A stretch of DNA of 64,000 nt from Mycolicibacterium sp. P1-18 (GTDB lineage: Bacteria > Actinomycetota > Actinomycetes > Mycobacteriales > Mycobacteriaceae). The translations under genes were made by a program, and so were the position numbers. Position 1 is the stretch's first letter. Each line of letters begins with the position of its first letter. Shown here one piece after another: positions 17,608 to 26,287 of the stretch. A model generated the notes under the pieces. The model was not told the origin of the DNA and ran no database searches. It was given only the letters and a program-made list of their open reading frames with translations. The DNA lies in NCBI RefSeq assembly GCF_008329535.1, contig NZ_NPKR01000001.1:744001-808000 (forward strand), read 5' to 3'.

Positions 17608-18989
17608 CAGGACTCCCGGAATTCGATGGAGGCCACCCACTTGGTGCAGTGCACCCCGGGAAGGGCCGGCACGATGATGCGGGCCGGGTAGCCGTGATCC
17701 AGCGACAGATCCGCGCCGTTGACCCGGAAGGCCAGCAGCGCATCGGGATTGAGCACCTGATTGCGCTGCAGCCGGGCGTGGTTGAAGGCGCCGAACCGCT
17801 CCAGGGAGGAGACCACCGCCGACCCCGGGGTGGGCCGGCCGGCCGCGGCGGCGAGGTCGGCGAGCCGCACCCCGGTCCAGGTCTCGACCGTGGACCAGCC
17901 CTCGACGCAGGCGAGCGGCAACTCGACGGTGTGCTGCGGCATCGCGGCCAGCGCCGCACGGTCCAGGACGACGGGGTTGGCGCCGCCGAGCAGCTGCAAC
18001 CGCCAGCGGTCACCGGTCAGGGCGGGGTCGATGCGGGCGGTCGCCGCCGTCCGGTTGATCTGGAAGTCGTTGGGACCGTCGCCGTAGCTGCGGCCACGCG
18101 GCAGCAGCACCGCGAACTGACGGGTCCAGCCGCCGATGGTCTGCCCGGCGGTCAGCACCGCCACCAGCAGCGCGCCACCGCCGACGACCACGAGAACTCC
18201 CCGACGGCTCAGCGTGGGCGGGTCCGGATCGGGCGCCACCAGCCCGTCCTCGTCGAGCGGTTCGGGCACGGTGTCGGCGCGCGAGGTCCGGAGTTCGGCG
18301 ACGAACGAGCGGGATCGCAGACTCCGGATCATCTTGGGCAGCTTGATCGCCACGTGGGAGACGAAGCCGGCGATGAACACCCATGCGCCGAAGTAGTGCG
18401 CGGTGTAGAAGCTGAACCCGAAGATGTAGTCGTACTGGATGTTCAGCACGCCGGTGACGATCTCGAACAGAACGCCGCCGACGATCATCAGCAGCGAGAT
18501 GCGTTCGAGCACGCTGGCCAGCGACCGCGCGGGCGGCCAGGCGAAGAGCCGCGGGATCACCGACCACAGCTTGGCGAGCACCAGCGGGATCATGATGAGG
18601 CCGAGGCCGACGTGCAGTCCCTGGTTCAGCCGGTACAGCCAACTGGGGTTGCTCGGCCAGTCGAACGACGGCAGCTTGAGCCACCCGACGTCGAACGGGA
18701 TGGCCTGCCCGAACTTCGGCCCGTACGCGATGTAGGACAGCAGGCCGGTGACGATGACGATCGGCAGGACGACGAGCAGAGCGGCGGCGAAGACCGACGT
18801 CAGCCACGGGCCGCGGAGCGGGCTGCGCCATCTGATCCGGGACAGCCCGGGGGGCGGGTGTTCCTCCAGCGTGCGCCAGAGTCCAGCGGGAAACCCGCGG
18901 CGTTGGGGTTGGTCGGGATCGTCCACGTGTACCCATTCGTTGCCGTTGTCGGAGCGGATGTCGACGCTGACTCCGCGTCTCAGTGTCAC
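17607..18989 (-). CDS. Membrane-anchored molybdopterin-dependent oxidoreductase (sulfite-oxidase fold, Rv0218-like)
   Basis: A 460-residue fusion. Residues about 65-230 form a cytochrome-b561-like multi-helix membrane domain with His residues suited to haem binding (LNQGLHVGLGLIMI, TAHYFGAWVFIAGFVSHVAIK). A further membrane segment (GVLVVVGGGALLVAVLTAG) leads into a sulfite-oxidase-like Moco domain with the molybdenum-ligand cysteine in LACVEGWSTVE and the closing GVHCTKWVASIEF. Electrons would pass between an extracytoplasmic substrate at Moco and haem in the membrane. The start is a GTG at 18989 after TCGGGGACGAG. The substrate is not known from sequence. Confidence 0.8.
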   Translation of the reverse strand: MTLRRGVSVDIRSDNGNEWVHVDDPDQPQRRGFPAGLWRTLEEHPPPGLSRIRWRSPLRGPWLTSVFAAALLVVLPIVIVTGLLSYIAYGPKFGQAIPFDVGWLKLPSFDWPSNPSWLYRLNQGLHVGLGLIMIPLVLAKLWSVIPRLFAWPPARSLASVLERISLLMIVGGVLFEIVTGVLNIQYDYIFGFSFYTAHYFGAWVFIAGFVSHVAIKLPKMIRSLRSRSFVAELRTSRADTVPEPLDEDGLVAPDPDPPTLSRRGVLVVVGGGALLVAVLTAGQTIGGWTRQFAVLLPRGRSYGDGPNDFQINRTAATARIDPALTGDRWRLQLLGGANPVVLDRAALAAMPQHTVELPLACVEGWSTVETWTGVRLADLAAAAGRPTPGSAVVSSLERFGAFNHARLQRNQVLNPDALLAFRVNGADLSLDHGYPARIIVPALPGVHCTKWVASIEFRES

Positions 18990-19022
18990 CTCGTCCCCGA
19001 GGCGTTACAGGCCAATCCCCGA

Positions 19023-19916
19023 TCACCGCGAGACATCGGCGGCGAGTGCCACCAGGATCTCGACGACGGCAGCGACGGCCGGGCGCGTGGTCGCACCGGT
19101 GCGCGTCACGGCCTCGATGCGGCGCGCGGCCCGCACCCCACCCAGCGGCTTGCGCACCAGGTCACGGACCCCGACGGCGTAGCGCGGCATGAGCGCTATT
19201 CCGACCCCGGCGAGCACCAGCTCCTCGACCACGCGGAAATCGTTGACACGTTGCACGATACGAGGCTGCACTTCGGTCACCGCGGCCAGTGATCGCATCA
19301 CGTCGTCGACCACGAGACCGCCCTCGACGCCCACCCACGACTCGTCGGCCACGTCCCGCAAGGCCACCTCGTCCCGATCCGCGAGGCGGTGGCCGGGCGG
19401 CAGGAGCACGTCGAAGGGTTCGCGCAGCAGCACGGTGGTGTCCAGCCGCGGGCTCAGCACGGTGGTGTCGCGGGCGTCGCGGTGCACCACCACGACGTCG
19501 GCGTCGGCCAGCAGCGCGGGCGCGTTGGCCGCCGGCTGGTCCAGGTCGCGGCCGAGCACCTCCACGCCGATCTCGGCCGCACGGGTGATGAGGCCCCCCA
19601 ACAGCATTGCCGCTCCCGACGGGAACATCACGACCCGGACGGTGCCACGGGGCGTCGTCCGGTAGCCGTCCATGTCCGCGTGCGCGCGATCCAGGGCCGC
19701 GAGTACCTCGTCGGTGCGGGCGACCAGAGTGCGACCCGCGTCGGTGAGCCGGACCCGGCGACCGTCCGGCTCGAGCAGCGGCACCCCGGCCTCTCGCTGC
19801 AGGATCTTGAGCTGCTGGGAGACCGCGGACGGCGTCAGCGACATCGCCCCAGCTGCGGCGTGGACGGTGCCGCGCTCGGCGAGCTCCCGCAGCAGCCGCA
19901 GGCGCTCGACGTCCAT
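19023..19916 (-). CDS. LysR-family transcriptional regulator
   Basis: A 297-residue LysR-type regulator: winged helix-turn-helix at residues 1-60 (LRLLRELAERGTVHAAAGAMSLTPSAVSQQL) and a periplasmic-binding-like effector domain. It is divergent from the EamA exporter with only 48 bases between the starts, the classic arrangement in which a LysR protein controls its neighbour. The start is leaderless: TAGAGT (19923-19928, minus strand) is followed by 6 bases and the ATG. Confidence 0.88.
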   Translation of the reverse strand: MDVERLRLLRELAERGTVHAAAGAMSLTPSAVSQQLKILQREAGVPLLEPDGRRVRLTDAGRTLVARTDEVLAALDRAHADMDGYRTTPRGTVRVVMFPSGAAMLLGGLITRAAEIGVEVLGRDLDQPAANAPALLADADVVVVHRDARDTTVLSPRLDTTVLLREPFDVLLPPGHRLADRDEVALRDVADESWVGVEGGLVVDDVMRSLAAVTEVQPRIVQRVNDFRVVEELVLAGVGIALMPRYAVGVRDLVRKPLGGVRAARRIEAVTRTGATTRPAVAAVVEILVALAADVSR

Positions 19917-19922
19917 GTAGTA

Positions 19923-19928
19923 ACTCTA
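19923..19928 (-). promoter_or_regulatory. -10 element (TAGAGT) of the leaderless LysR gene
   Basis: On the minus strand TAGAGT-N6-ATG matches the leaderless pattern seen repeatedly in the window. The surrounding 48-base gap (TAACTCTACTCATTGACTG on the plus strand) must hold the LysR site for both genes. Confidence 0.55.
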
Positions 19929-19964
19929 CTCATTGACTGAAGTTTGTTTCGCTTGTCTACCGAG

Positions 19965-21089
19965 ATGCGCCCGATCACGCTTGACCCCGTGACTCACCGG
20001 ACGAACCCACGCACCGTCGACCTGGCTCTTCTGGCGGTCGCCCTCGCGTGGGGGTCGAGCTATCTCGCCGCGAAGGAATCCGTCACCACCGCCGCCGTAT
20101 TCGCCTTCCTCACACTCCGATTCGGAATCGCCGCCGTCGGGCTCGGCCTCGTCGTGGCACCGCGGCTGCGCGGGCTCACCCGATCCGAAGTGGCGTGGGG
20201 CTCGGTGTTCGGCGCGATCCTCAGCGTGGTGCTGGTACTGGAGACGTTCGGTGTCACCAAGACCTCCGCGGCCAACGCCGGCCTGATCATCTCGCTGACG
20301 ATCGTCGTCACGCCCCTTCTCGACCGACGCACTCGGATCCCCGCCACGTTCTACTGGTGCGCCGCCGTCGCAGTGGCCGGGGTGGGCCTCCTCACTCAGA
20401 ACGGCGGGTTCGCCGCGCCCGGCCTCGGCGACCTGCTGATGCTGTTTGCCGCCGTGGTCCGGTCAGTGCACGTCATCGTGATCTCGCGGGTGTCGGCGGG
20501 TCGCGCGCTGGACCCCGGCCGCGTGACGCTCGTCCAGTTCGCGGCCGCCCTGGCGGTCTTCGTCGTGCTGTCGGCGATCACCGGACGCGGCGTGGTCGAC
20601 GTCGCCACCGAGATGACCGCGCACTCCTGGCTGCTGGTGGTGCACTTGGCGCTGTCGTGCACGGTGTTCGCATTCGTGGTGCAGATGTGGGCCGCACGCC
20701 GCACCTCCGCCGCCCGGGTGAGCGTGCTGCTGGGCACCGAACCGCTGTGGGCGGCGGTGATCGGGGTGACGGTGGCCGGCGATCCCGTGACGGTCGTCGG
20801 GGTGGTCGGGGCCGGATTGATCCTGACGGGCACCTACCTGGCCAGACGCGTCGAGGCTCAGGCCGGCCGGGCCGACCAGACCGCTGCCGCGGAGGCGATG
20901 ACGTCCACGGCGCCACGCAGTTCCTCGTCGAGTCCACCGCCGACCACCGTGCCGATCGCCGCGGCTGCGCGCTCCGACGGAGTCCCCGAGGCGGACGGGC
21001 GGCCTTCGTCGGCAGCCAACGCACCCAGCTCGGTCAGCTCGATCATCTCGGCGTCGAGCTCGAGGCGTTGGAGATTGGTGCGCAGCTGA
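19965..21089 (+). CDS. EamA/DMT-family transporter with unusual antisense-encoded tail
   Basis: A 374-residue drug/metabolite-type transporter with ten predicted helices in two EamA repeats (VALAWGSSYLAAKES near the start; TSAARVSVLLGTEPLWAAVIGV in the second repeat). The transporter fold is complete by about base 20850 (GLILTGTYLARRVEAQAG). The remaining about 75 residues are Ser/Pro/Ala-rich, unlike the family, and are encoded entirely antisense to the TIGR02444 gene at 20858-21355. Start candidates are ATG 19965, TTG 19944 and GTG 19989; none has a good Shine-Dalgarno. It is probably an amino-acid or metabolite exporter under the divergent LysR protein. Confidence 0.8.
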   Translation: MRPITLDPVTHRTNPRTVDLALLAVALAWGSSYLAAKESVTTAAVFAFLTLRFGIAAVGLGLVVAPRLRGLTRSEVAWGSVFGAILSVVLVLETFGVTKTSAANAGLIISLTIVVTPLLDRRTRIPATFYWCAAVAVAGVGLLTQNGGFAAPGLGDLLMLFAAVVRSVHVIVISRVSAGRALDPGRVTLVQFAAALAVFVVLSAITGRGVVDVATEMTAHSWLLVVHLALSCTVFAFVVQMWAARRTSAARVSVLLGTEPLWAAVIGVTVAGDPVTVVGVVGAGLILTGTYLARRVEAQAGRADQTAAAEAMTSTAPRSSSSSPPPTTVPIAAAARSDGVPEADGRPSSAANAPSSVSSIISASSSRRWRLVRS

Positions 21090-21355
21090 GCGGCGCCCGG
21101 CACGGGATCGACCTTGAGCCGCCGTCGCACCGACCGCAACGGCCGGACCACGTCTCGGTGCCAGCCGCCGACCCGCTCCATCGCCGACCCGAGGCCCGCG
21201 TCGGTGAGACGCTCGGCGCGCATCGCACCGACGTAGGCGGCGAACAACACGACGTTCACGTCGACGTCGAGGCGGTCCTGCAACGCCAGGCACGCACCGG
21301 AGACCCCGTCGGCGGCGTACACCCCCACCGCGAAGTCGCTCAGAGAGGTCGTCAC
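20858..21355 (-). CDS. TIGR02444/DUF2390-family protein
   Basis: A 165-residue protein of unknown function. The family hallmark is seen as VYAADGVSGACLALQDRLDVDVNVVLF, followed by GWHRDVVRPLRSVRRRLK. It lies 4 bases after the lipoprotein stop at 21360 on the same strand, so it is probably co-transcribed with it. The start is a GTG at 21355 without a strong Shine-Dalgarno. The gene lies opposite the tail of the EamA gene for 232 bases. Confidence 0.7.
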   Translation of the reverse strand: MTTSLSDFAVGVYAADGVSGACLALQDRLDVDVNVVLFAAYVGAMRAERLTDAGLGSAMERVGGWHRDVVRPLRSVRRRLKVDPVPGAAQLRTNLQRLELDAEMIELTELGALAADEGRPSASGTPSERAAAAIGTVVGGGLDEELRGAVDVIASAAAVWSARPA

Positions 21356-21359
21356 GTGC

Positions 21360-22568
21360 CTACTTCGCCGTGAGCATCACGTACTGCGCCGACAGCTGCT
21401 GGTGGACGTCGGCCAGCTGCTGGCTGCGTGCCTCGATCGCGTACCGGCCGGCGGGCGCCACGCAGTAGAACGCCTGCGGCAGCGCGTAACAATGGCTGTC
21501 GGGCAGAGCGGTCACCGTGTCGGCGATCGCCATGCCGTCCGACGTCATCTCCTGACTGAACGCGTTGATGATCATGATCGCCGCACCGTCGTCCTTGGTC
21601 TGGTAGACGTTCGTGTTCCCCATCGCGACCTCGGTGGTGCCGGTGTCGGAGAACAGCGTCTCGGAGGCGAGCGGATTGCTCTGGAAGTGCTCCGCTCCCC
21701 TCGTCGCGTACACCGCGTTCTTCGCAGGCTCGGAGACGGCGGCGGGCAGCGTCTTGGCGAGCAGCCCGGTCGGATCGAGCGGCACGGCGCCGAGATCGCC
21801 TGCGGGAGTGAACTCGTCGATCCTCGGTCCCTGCGCGTCGATCGCCTTGGCCACCAAGCCCGTCGCACGGTCGACGCCGTCGACGGACTGCACGAAGTGC
21901 ATGAACACGTACGCGCCCCGCGGGGTGAAGGAGCGCACGGTGGCACTGGTCTTCGTGGAGCCGTTCGGGGTGAACGGATAGGTCGAGGCGACGGCGTCGG
22001 TATGACCCGGCACGGCCACCACCGTCGGTGTGATGCCCTTGATGGCCTGCCGGGCAGCGGCCTCACCCATCGCCTTGCTGGCGGCCGTCGCGGCCGCCGG
22101 ATCGGGAAAGTGCAGCACGGCGTTGACCATCGCCTCCCGGTCCGGATCCTGTCGCGCCGAGGCGAATCCGTTGATCATGCCGGCCTGGCCCGCCGCGGTG
22201 GCGATTCCCTCCGGACCCAACTGCTTCAGCACGGTGGCCGAATTCAGCACGTAGTAACTGTTCAGATAGGTGCCGACCAGTTTCTCGTCGACCTCCCAGG
22301 GACCGATGACGAAGTCGGCCAGGTGCTGGGCGTCCGACACCGCCCCCAGGGCGGGGTCGCCGGCGACGCCCAACGGCGGACGCGGTGCCGTCGGATACCT
22401 CCCGACGTCCAGAAGCGCCGGGTTGACGACCGGTCGCGGGGCGGCGGTACTGCTCGCCGAGCTCGAACTCGGCATCGCGGACGTGGAGGTTCCGCCGCCC
22501 GAGCCACCACAGCCCACGACAATCAGCGCGCAGGCGCCGACGACGCCGAACGTCAAGCCGCGTCCCAT
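21360..22568 (-). CDS. DUF7373-type mycobacterial lipoprotein
   Basis: A 402-residue predicted lipoprotein. A signal peptide (GLTFGVVGACALIVVGC) ends in the lipobox VVGC with Cys20 to be lipidated, followed by a Gly/Ser linker and a large extracytoplasmic domain containing a Cys pair (SHCYALPQAFYCVAP). The sequence resembles the DUF7373 lipoproteins that are multi-copy in environmental mycobacteria; their function is unknown. The ATG follows GAGGGGAG. It is downstream of the reductase gene at 22657 on the same strand, 88 bases away. Confidence 0.8.
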   Translation of the reverse strand: MGRGLTFGVVGACALIVVGCGGSGGGTSTSAMPSSSSASSTAAPRPVVNPALLDVGRYPTAPRPPLGVAGDPALGAVSDAQHLADFVIGPWEVDEKLVGTYLNSYYVLNSATVLKQLGPEGIATAAGQAGMINGFASARQDPDREAMVNAVLHFPDPAAATAASKAMGEAAARQAIKGITPTVVAVPGHTDAVASTYPFTPNGSTKTSATVRSFTPRGAYVFMHFVQSVDGVDRATGLVAKAIDAQGPRIDEFTPAGDLGAVPLDPTGLLAKTLPAAVSEPAKNAVYATRGAEHFQSNPLASETLFSDTGTTEVAMGNTNVYQTKDDGAAIMIINAFSQEMTSDGMAIADTVTALPDSHCYALPQAFYCVAPAGRYAIEARSQQLADVHQQLSAQYVMLTAK

Positions 22569-22656
22569 GGTGGTCTCCCCTCGTCCCGAAAGACACCAAC
22601 CTAGTTCGCCTTCGTTCCCCGACGCACGCTTTGGGCGTCGAATCGCCGCGCGTCGG

Positions 22657-25600
22657 TTACGACGTCAGGACGTTCAGCAGTCGCAGGTCCGACACGTACT
22701 TGCCGATGAAGTTTTCGGTGAGGTGTGGAACGTCCTGGTCCACACCGATCTTCGCGGCACGCACGGCCGCCTGGAACGCCCCGGCCGGGGCCAGTGAGCC
22801 CTGGACGGGTGTCTCCGGCCGGCGGTAGGCGTGCAGCAGCGGCAGCACCGACTGTTGTCGCTGCTGCTCCGGCAGCGCGCGGAGAGCGGTCTCGAAGCGC
22901 CGGAACCACTCGTCGTAGTCCTCGATGCGGGAGATGGGATGGCCAGACTCGACCAGCCAGTCGACGAAGACGTCCAGCGAGATCCCGTCGTCGTGGGGGT
23001 TCATCACGTCCAGGGACCGGAACCCGGACTTCGTCTCGGCGCCGAGCGTCGTGATGGCGTCGGCGACGAAGTCCACCGGCAGACCGTCGTAGTGCGATCG
23101 CTGCCGGTGCCCGTCGGCGTCCCTGACGTAGAACGACGTCGGCGCCAGACCCGTGGCGAGCACGCTGAAGATCAAGCGGGTGAACATGTCTGGGACGTTG
23201 AGCTGACCCGCGTAGCTCTGGTGGGCGAGGATCATCCCCGACCGGAAGACCGTAACGGGCAGGCCGCACAGATCGTGGGCCTCCCGCAGCAGGACCTCCC
23301 CCGCCCACTTGCTGTTGCCGTAGCCGTTCGCGTAGGAGTCGTCGACGGGGCGCTCGGCGCTGACGGTCCTGATGTCGCCGTCCTCCTCGAAGCGAGCCGG
23401 GTCGACGGTCATCGCCACCGACACGGTGGACACGTACGCCACGGGCTTGAGCCGCGTCGTGATCGCCAGGCGGATCACCTCCGCGGTGCCGACGACGTTG
23501 GGGCCGAACAGCTGTGAGTAGGGCAACACGTGGTTCACCAGCGCCGCCGGGTGCACGACGAGGTCCACGTCGTCCGCCAACCGTTGCCACGCGCCCTCCT
23601 CGAGGCCGAACCGCGGCTGGGCCACGTCACCGACGATCACCACCAGGTGTTCGGCGGCGAGCCGACGGAAGCGGTCGAGTAGCTCCGGGTCCTCGCCGTC
23701 GAACACGGCCTCCAAGCGCGCCCGCGCCGACGGGACGTCGTCGCCCCGAACGAGGCAGATCAGGGTGCCGTCGACGGTCGACAGTCGCTGCAACCAGTCC
23801 AGGGCGAGGAACTTGCCCAAGTATCCGTTGGCGCCGGTGAGCAGCACCGTCCGCGGATCACCGGTCGAGACCGGAGGTAGCGCAACGGCATTGGACAGCA
23901 GCTCGGCCGGAAGGAATTGGTCGAGCGTCAGGTCCGACGCGCGGACCACCGTGGCGCCGACGCCGTGGACGCCGGCGAAGGTCGCTCCTGCCGACCCCCC
24001 GGACCGTTCGCGTTCCACGTACGCGGCGACGTCGGCCAGCGTCGTGGTCGGGCCGATGATGACACCCACCGGCATCTCGACGCCGAAGACGTCCTGCAGC
24101 AGATTGGAGAACGTCAACGCCGACAGCGAGTCGCCGCCGAGGTCGAGGAACTTGGCGGTGGGATCAGGTGCGCTGCCCGAGATGCCCAGCAGCGCTTGCG
24201 CGGCTTGCACGACGGAGTCGACGACGGGCTGGTTCGCGGCTGCGTCGAGCAGCGCGCGCAACTCGTCTGCCCTGGCGCCGTCGAGGTCGGCATAGGCCTG
24301 CTCCAGGGCGGCGCCGTAGTGCTCTTTGAGCTTGGGCCGCAACAGCTTTCCGACCCCGGACAGCAACCCGTTGGCAGCGCTGAACGGGGTGTCCTCGACC
24401 AGGATGTCGGCGGGCAGCTCGTACGATTGCAGCTCCGCCTCGCGCGCCGTCTGCGACAGCGTCTGCAACAGGGCCGTCTTCAGCCCGGCCGGATCGCCGT
24501 CGAACCGCGCGAGGGCGTCGTCGGTCGGCACGACGACGGCGAGGAGTGCGGCGCGTTCACTGTTGCCGTACAGGAAGATCTGGCGCACCAGGGCGGCGCC
24601 GGCGTAGACGGCCTCGAGGTTCGCCACCGCGACGAACTCGCCCTGGGACAGCTTGATGACGTTGTTGCGCCGGTCCACGTAGACGAGGTGGTCCGGGGCG
24701 ATCTCCGCCATCACGTCGCCCGTGCGGTAGTACCCGTCGGCGTCGAAGACCTCGGCCGTCACCTCCGGCCGCTTGTAGTACCCGGGCGTGGCGCCGTTGC
24801 TCTTCACCAGCAGTTCGCCGCGGGGGTAGGGCCGGTCGGTGTTGAAGTAGCCGAGCTCCGGCACGTCGACGAGCTTGTAGTCGATCACCAACGGCCGCAC
24901 GATGATTCCGTCGGTCGTGACCGCGCCGATCTCGGTGAGCCCGTAGGCGTCGGTCAGTGTGGCGTCGAGGCAGGACTCGATGAACGTCTTCATCTCCGCG
25001 GACAGCGGTGCGGTGCTGACGAAGCCGCCGACCACGCGGCCGCCGAAGACGTGCTCGCGCAGTTCGGACTTGGCGAGGGTGTCGGCCGTCGTCTCGTCGA
25101 CGCCCTGGGCGACCAGCCGTTCGACGCTCTGCTGATAGCGCTGGAACAGCATGTCCACCACGCGGGGCACCAGGCCGACGTCGGTGGGGCGCACCAGCGA
25201 CCAATCCTCGAACAACGTCGACAGGTCACTCTCGGGCACGAAGTAGCTCGTGCCACCCGCCTGGAAGGCCGACGACAGCGGTATCCGTCCGCCCAGGTGG
25301 TTCAACGGGAGGAAGTTGACGTTGAGCACCGGTGCGTCCGGCGCCTTCAGCGGCAACGTCCACAGGGTGGCGACCATCTTCTCGGTCCACATGGCGCCCT
25401 TCGGCGCACCCGTGCTGCCCGAGGTGTAGAGGATCATCGCCAGTCGGTCTTGGTCGCCGCCGGTGTAGGGCGGCGTCGCCGGCAGGGCGCGTCCCCGCTC
25501 CACGGCGGCGTCGAGGGTCTCCACCACCACGTCCATGCCCTCGGCGGCGAGGCGAGCCGTCGCGGCGGCCAACCGGTCGCGGTCGTCGTCGACGTCGGCC

Positions 25601-26187
25601 GAGAAGTCGAACACGACCAGCCGCCGCAGCGACGGACTGCCCAGCGCCGATTCCACCGCGAGATCGAGGTAGGCGGCGCTGACGGCGAGGACCACCTGCT
25701 CGGTCTCGGCCAGGATCGGCTGCAGCCGCGACACCGGCGCGTTGTGCTGCAACGGCACGGCGACCAGACCCAGATAGCCGCAGACGAGGTCGACCGTCAG
25801 GTAGTCCCCGCTCGCAAAGCCGATCGTGGCGACGAAGTCCCCCGCCTGGACGGGCGCATCCGCGGCCTGGCTCCACGCGCTGGCGACGGCGGTGACGTCG
25901 GACCACAGCTCGCGGTAGGACGTGGTGTCGAATTCCGGCCGGAGCAAGGCGACGCCGCGGCCCGTCGCGGGATCGGTGACGACGGAGCGGGCGCGGCTGC
26001 CGATCGCCGGACGATCCCCGTAGCCGTCGACCAGGGTGGCGAGCACCTCGGCGAGCCGAAGGCCTGGCTGCCGAGCGGCGGTGACCACGTCGGGCTTCGG
26101 TGCGGCGCGCTGAATCTGCGGGTCCTTCGCGAGGAGTGCGGCGGTCCGGTCGAGTGCCGCGGACTGGGGGGATACGTCGATCGTCAT
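22657..26187 (-). CDS. car: Carboxylic acid reductase (FadD9-type, adenylation-PCP-reductase)
   Basis: A 1176-residue carboxylic acid reductase of normal length. The adenylation domain has YTSGSTGAPKGAMW near residues 255-268 and YRTGDVMAE. A carrier domain follows with the phosphopantetheine serine in LGGDSLSALTF near residue 686. The NADPH-dependent thioester reductase domain starts with LLTGANGYLGKFLALDW near 779 and has the YGNSKWAGE catalytic motif near 952. It reduces carboxylic acids to aldehydes with ATP and NADPH and needs a phosphopantetheinyl transferase encoded elsewhere. The ATG at 26187 follows GCGAGGTAGCG. A divergent HxlR regulator and a dyad at 26253-26280 suggest control. 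Confidence 0.92.
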   Translation of the reverse strand: MTIDVSPQSAALDRTAALLAKDPQIQRAAPKPDVVTAARQPGLRLAEVLATLVDGYGDRPAIGSRARSVVTDPATGRGVALLRPEFDTTSYRELWSDVTAVASAWSQAADAPVQAGDFVATIGFASGDYLTVDLVCGYLGLVAVPLQHNAPVSRLQPILAETEQVVLAVSAAYLDLAVESALGSPSLRRLVVFDFSADVDDDRDRLAAATARLAAEGMDVVVETLDAAVERGRALPATPPYTGGDQDRLAMILYTSGSTGAPKGAMWTEKMVATLWTLPLKAPDAPVLNVNFLPLNHLGGRIPLSSAFQAGGTSYFVPESDLSTLFEDWSLVRPTDVGLVPRVVDMLFQRYQQSVERLVAQGVDETTADTLAKSELREHVFGGRVVGGFVSTAPLSAEMKTFIESCLDATLTDAYGLTEIGAVTTDGIIVRPLVIDYKLVDVPELGYFNTDRPYPRGELLVKSNGATPGYYKRPEVTAEVFDADGYYRTGDVMAEIAPDHLVYVDRRNNVIKLSQGEFVAVANLEAVYAGAALVRQIFLYGNSERAALLAVVVPTDDALARFDGDPAGLKTALLQTLSQTAREAELQSYELPADILVEDTPFSAANGLLSGVGKLLRPKLKEHYGAALEQAYADLDGARADELRALLDAAANQPVVDSVVQAAQALLGISGSAPDPTAKFLDLGGDSLSALTFSNLLQDVFGVEMPVGVIIGPTTTLADVAAYVERERSGGSAGATFAGVHGVGATVVRASDLTLDQFLPAELLSNAVALPPVSTGDPRTVLLTGANGYLGKFLALDWLQRLSTVDGTLICLVRGDDVPSARARLEAVFDGEDPELLDRFRRLAAEHLVVIVGDVAQPRFGLEEGAWQRLADDVDLVVHPAALVNHVLPYSQLFGPNVVGTAEVIRLAITTRLKPVAYVSTVSVAMTVDPARFEEDGDIRTVSAERPVDDSYANGYGNSKWAGEVLLREAHDLCGLPVTVFRSGMILAHQSYAGQLNVPDMFTRLIFSVLATGLAPTSFYVRDADGHRQRSHYDGLPVDFVADAITTLGAETKSGFRSLDVMNPHDDGISLDVFVDWLVESGHPISRIEDYDEWFRRFETALRALPEQQRQQSVLPLLHAYRRPETPVQGSLAPAGAFQAAVRAAKIGVDQDVPHLTENFIGKYVSDLRLLNVLTS

Positions 26188-26252
26188 CGCTACCTCGCGC
26201 TTCGTGAGCCGCATATATGCTGACTGCGCCTCGGGTAAGTCAGACCCTACGG

Positions 26253-26280
26253 CGCTGGCTTTACCGATGGCAAGCCAGCG
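26253..26280. promoter_or_regulatory. Inverted repeat, candidate HxlR operator between car and its regulator
   Basis: CGCTGGCTT (26253-26261) and its exact complement AAGCCAGCG (26272-26280) are separated by 10 bases. The dyad lies in the gap between the divergent reductase and HxlR genes, just before the regulator start. A TATATG-containing segment (GCATATATGC, 26211-26220) nearer the reductase may be its -10 on the minus strand. Confidence 0.6.
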
Positions 26281-26287
26281 TGGCATC

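Noticed and set aside
23917..26223. 768-codon open frame on the plus strand opposite carboxylic acid reductase
   Set aside because: It is a high-GC shadow of the minus-strand gene: His/Arg/Asp/Gly-rich, with no recognisable domain, while the minus strand encodes a complete reductase.
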